Below are positions 4,450 to 5,846 of a stretch of 5,846 nt of DNA, piece after piece; the first letter of the stretch is position 1, and every line of letters starts with the position of its first letter. The notes beneath the pieces are model-generated. The model worked only from the letters and a program-made list of their open reading frames with translations, ran no database searches and had not been told where the DNA came from. Origin of the DNA: DATIKM01 sp035477595 (GTDB lineage Bacteria > Armatimonadota > Chthonomonadetes > Chthonomonadales > CAJBBX01); assembly GCA_035477595.1 (NCBI GenBank), contig DATIKM010000131.1:1-5846 (forward strand), in the 5' to 3' direction. Made by a program: the position numbers and the translations under genes.

Positions 4450-5846
4450 ATGGCCGAGACGGACCGCCAGATACAGGCAGCTGATGCCAGTATGGCAGAG
4501 CCCGAGCCCTGGGCGCTGCTGCTGGGCGCGCTGGCGCCGGCATCCACCCTCTTTGCCCTGCGCGCAGGGCCCGGTCCGCATGCGGCACCCGGCCTCCACG
4601 AAGCGGCGCAGGCGGCGTTCGCCGCTGCAATCCCCGAACCCGCTGCCGTGAGAGCGCTGCCTATGGGCGTGGACGCCGTTGCGGTCGTGGTGACGCCCGA
4701 AGCGGGGCATCCGCTGCATCCGTTGCACGTTCACGCGGCGCTGCAGGCCGCCAGGCGCGCGCTCGCTGCACGGCTGGCGCTGCCGGACGAGACCCATATC
4801 GAAGCGATCTCCCTCGGGGTTGTCGGCACGGACGGCATCGTCCGCGAGCGGCTGGACGCCTTGAACGAGCTGCTGGAAACGCTGCTGCAGCGCAAGCTCG
4901 GCGTGCATTTCCAGCCCATCGTCAACCTCGGGACCGGGCAAGTCTACGGCTACGAGGCGCTCATACGTGCCCCGCAGGCGGGGCGTCTGAAGCGCATGGG
5001 CCACTACTACCGGGCGGCGGACCACGCTCGTGTCGTCTCGTGGCTCGACATGGCCTGCCTAGAGCAATGCCTCCACGAAGCAGCTCGGGCTGGAGTGCGC
5101 CAGCACCTGTTCGTCAACCTGGACGCCGAGGGCATGGCCTACATCCAGGACGCGGAGCGGTCACTCAGCGAGCAGGTGGCGCAGGTGGGGCTGAGCCCGG
5201 CCCGCATCGTCGTGGAGATCACGGAACGCCAGGATGTGACGGACTTCCCGCGGCTCGCCGGCCAGATCGCGCGTCTGCGCGATGAAGGCTTCAAGATCGC
5301 GATCGACGACGCCGGCGAGGGCTACAGCACGCTCGCGAGCATCGCCGACGTGCGGCCGGACTTCGTGAAGGTCGCGCGGCCGCTGGTCCGGAGCATCGAG
5401 AACAACGGCGGCCGACGCGCGCTCCTCGAGGCCATCAGCGGGTTCGCCTCCCGAGTGGGCGCTTCAGTAATCGCGGAGGGAATCGAGACCCGCGACGAGC
5501 TGGCTACCGTGATCGAGATCGGCGTCGCGTTCGGCCAAGGCTACTTGCTCAGCAAGCCGAAGGAGTCCTTCCGCGGCCTGCGGCGCGAGATGCGGGAGTA
5601 CATCGCTGTGCAGGCCGAACGCCGTCGGCTACGCGCGGGAGGGCGTGCGGGATTCATCGGCACGATCGCGCGCCAGGGCGTGACGCTGCCTCCCGACGCC
5701 CCGGTCGAGGTTGCGCGGCAGAAGCTCGCGCGGATCCCGGACCTCGACGCGATCGTGGTGGTCGACCAGGGCTCAGTCGTCGGCCTGCTGACGCGCCACG
5801 CGGTCTGGCGGCGGATGCTCGAGACGCCCGCCCTCGTCGACGGGCC
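4450..5846 (+). CDS. EAL-domain c-di-GMP phosphodiesterase-type protein with C-terminal CBS segment, 3' end beyond window
   Basis: The first 465 residues of a larger protein; the frame is open at the right edge. An EAL domain spans about 150-375 and keeps the metal and catalytic residues in order: YGYEALIR (Glu169), FVNLD (Asn223), VEITE (Glu256), IDDAGEGYS (Asp286, Asp287), DFVKVA (Lys307), VIAEGIE (Glu343) and FGQGYLLSKP (Gln363). The domain hydrolyses c-di-GMP to pGpG, so activity is plausible. The loop after the aspartates reads DDAGEGYS where most active members have DDFGTGYS, so reduced activity or a sensor role is possible. From about 400 a CBS-like unit begins (IGTIARQGVTLPPDAPVEVA, AIVVVDQGSVVGLLTR). 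Known EAL-CBS proteins often continue into a GGDEF domain, which would lie outside the window. Residues 1-145 match no domain firmly; no membrane segment is evident, so it is probably cytoplasmic. Divergent from DUF192-recN. Confidence 0.9.
   Translation, partial: MAETDRQIQAADASMAEPEPWALLLGALAPASTLFALRAGPGPHAAPGLHEAAQAAFAAAIPEPAAVRALPMGVDAVAVVVTPEAGHPLHPLHVHAALQAARRALAARLALPDETHIEAISLGVVGTDGIVRERLDALNELLETLLQRKLGVHFQPIVNLGTGQVYGYEALIRAPQAGRLKRMGHYYRAADHARVVSWLDMACLEQCLHEAARAGVRQHLFVNLDAEGMAYIQDAERSLSEQVAQVGLSPARIVVEITERQDVTDFPRLAGQIARLRDEGFKIAIDDAGEGYSTLASIADVRPDFVKVARPLVRSIENNGGRRALLEAISGFASRVGASVIAEGIETRDELATVIEIGVAFGQGYLLSKPKESFRGLRREMREYIAVQAERRRLRAGGRAGFIGTIARQGVTLPPDAPVEVARQKLARIPDLDAIVVVDQGSVVGLLTRHAVWRRMLETPALVDG

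Noticed and set aside
4417..5025. A 202-codon open frame on the minus strand
   Set aside because: It lies antisense to the EAL gene, whose motifs and ribosome site are clear. Its translation shows no domain and it stays open only because of GC-rich codon use.

Overview
The window is GC-rich bacterial chromosomal DNA. Genes are tightly packed, and housekeeping and signalling genes surround one decayed insertion sequence. The phylum cannot be fixed from the sequence. RecN, a DUF192 protein and an EAL protein with a C-terminal CBS-like segment show only that this is a GC-rich bacterium using c-di-GMP-type signalling; DUF192 and the EAL module are spread over many phyla.

Layout. (1) 1-672, minus: a gene cut by the left edge. 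It encodes a protein with an N-terminal zinc ribbon (CPAC...CTTC) followed by two similar beta-rich segments. It has no terminus inside the window and is easily missed. (2) 769-1441: a dead IS66-type element bounded by a clear terminal inverted-repeat pair. Its transposase is broken across three frames: coiled coil, zinc finger and C-terminal DNNAAERAIRP block are recognisable, but the catalytic core is deleted. (3) 1442-1616: a gene-free spacer holding four closely spaced perfect or near-perfect stem-loops. (4) 1617-2195, plus: a small membrane-anchored protein with two LTxxQ-like motifs (Spy/CpxP-like). (5) 2196-2298: a convergent spacer with one weak terminator-like hairpin. (6) 2299-3960 and 4015-4377, both minus: recN preceded by a DUF192 gene, probably one transcription unit (DUF192 first, recN second). 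(7) 4378-4449: a very short divergent regulatory gap. (8) 4450-5846, plus, cut by the right edge: an EAL-domain phosphodiesterase-type protein with the start of a C-terminal CBS domain.

How the genes relate. RecN is the only firmly assigned enzyme; it is the SMC-like ATPase of double-strand-break repair. The EAL protein probably degrades or senses c-di-GMP. The DUF192 and Spy-like proteins are small accessory proteins of unproven role. The genes do not form one pathway. No defence system, CRISPR array, tRNA or rRNA was seen. The least explained parts are the zinc-ribbon protein, the four-hairpin spacer next to the IS end, and the N-terminal region of the EAL protein.
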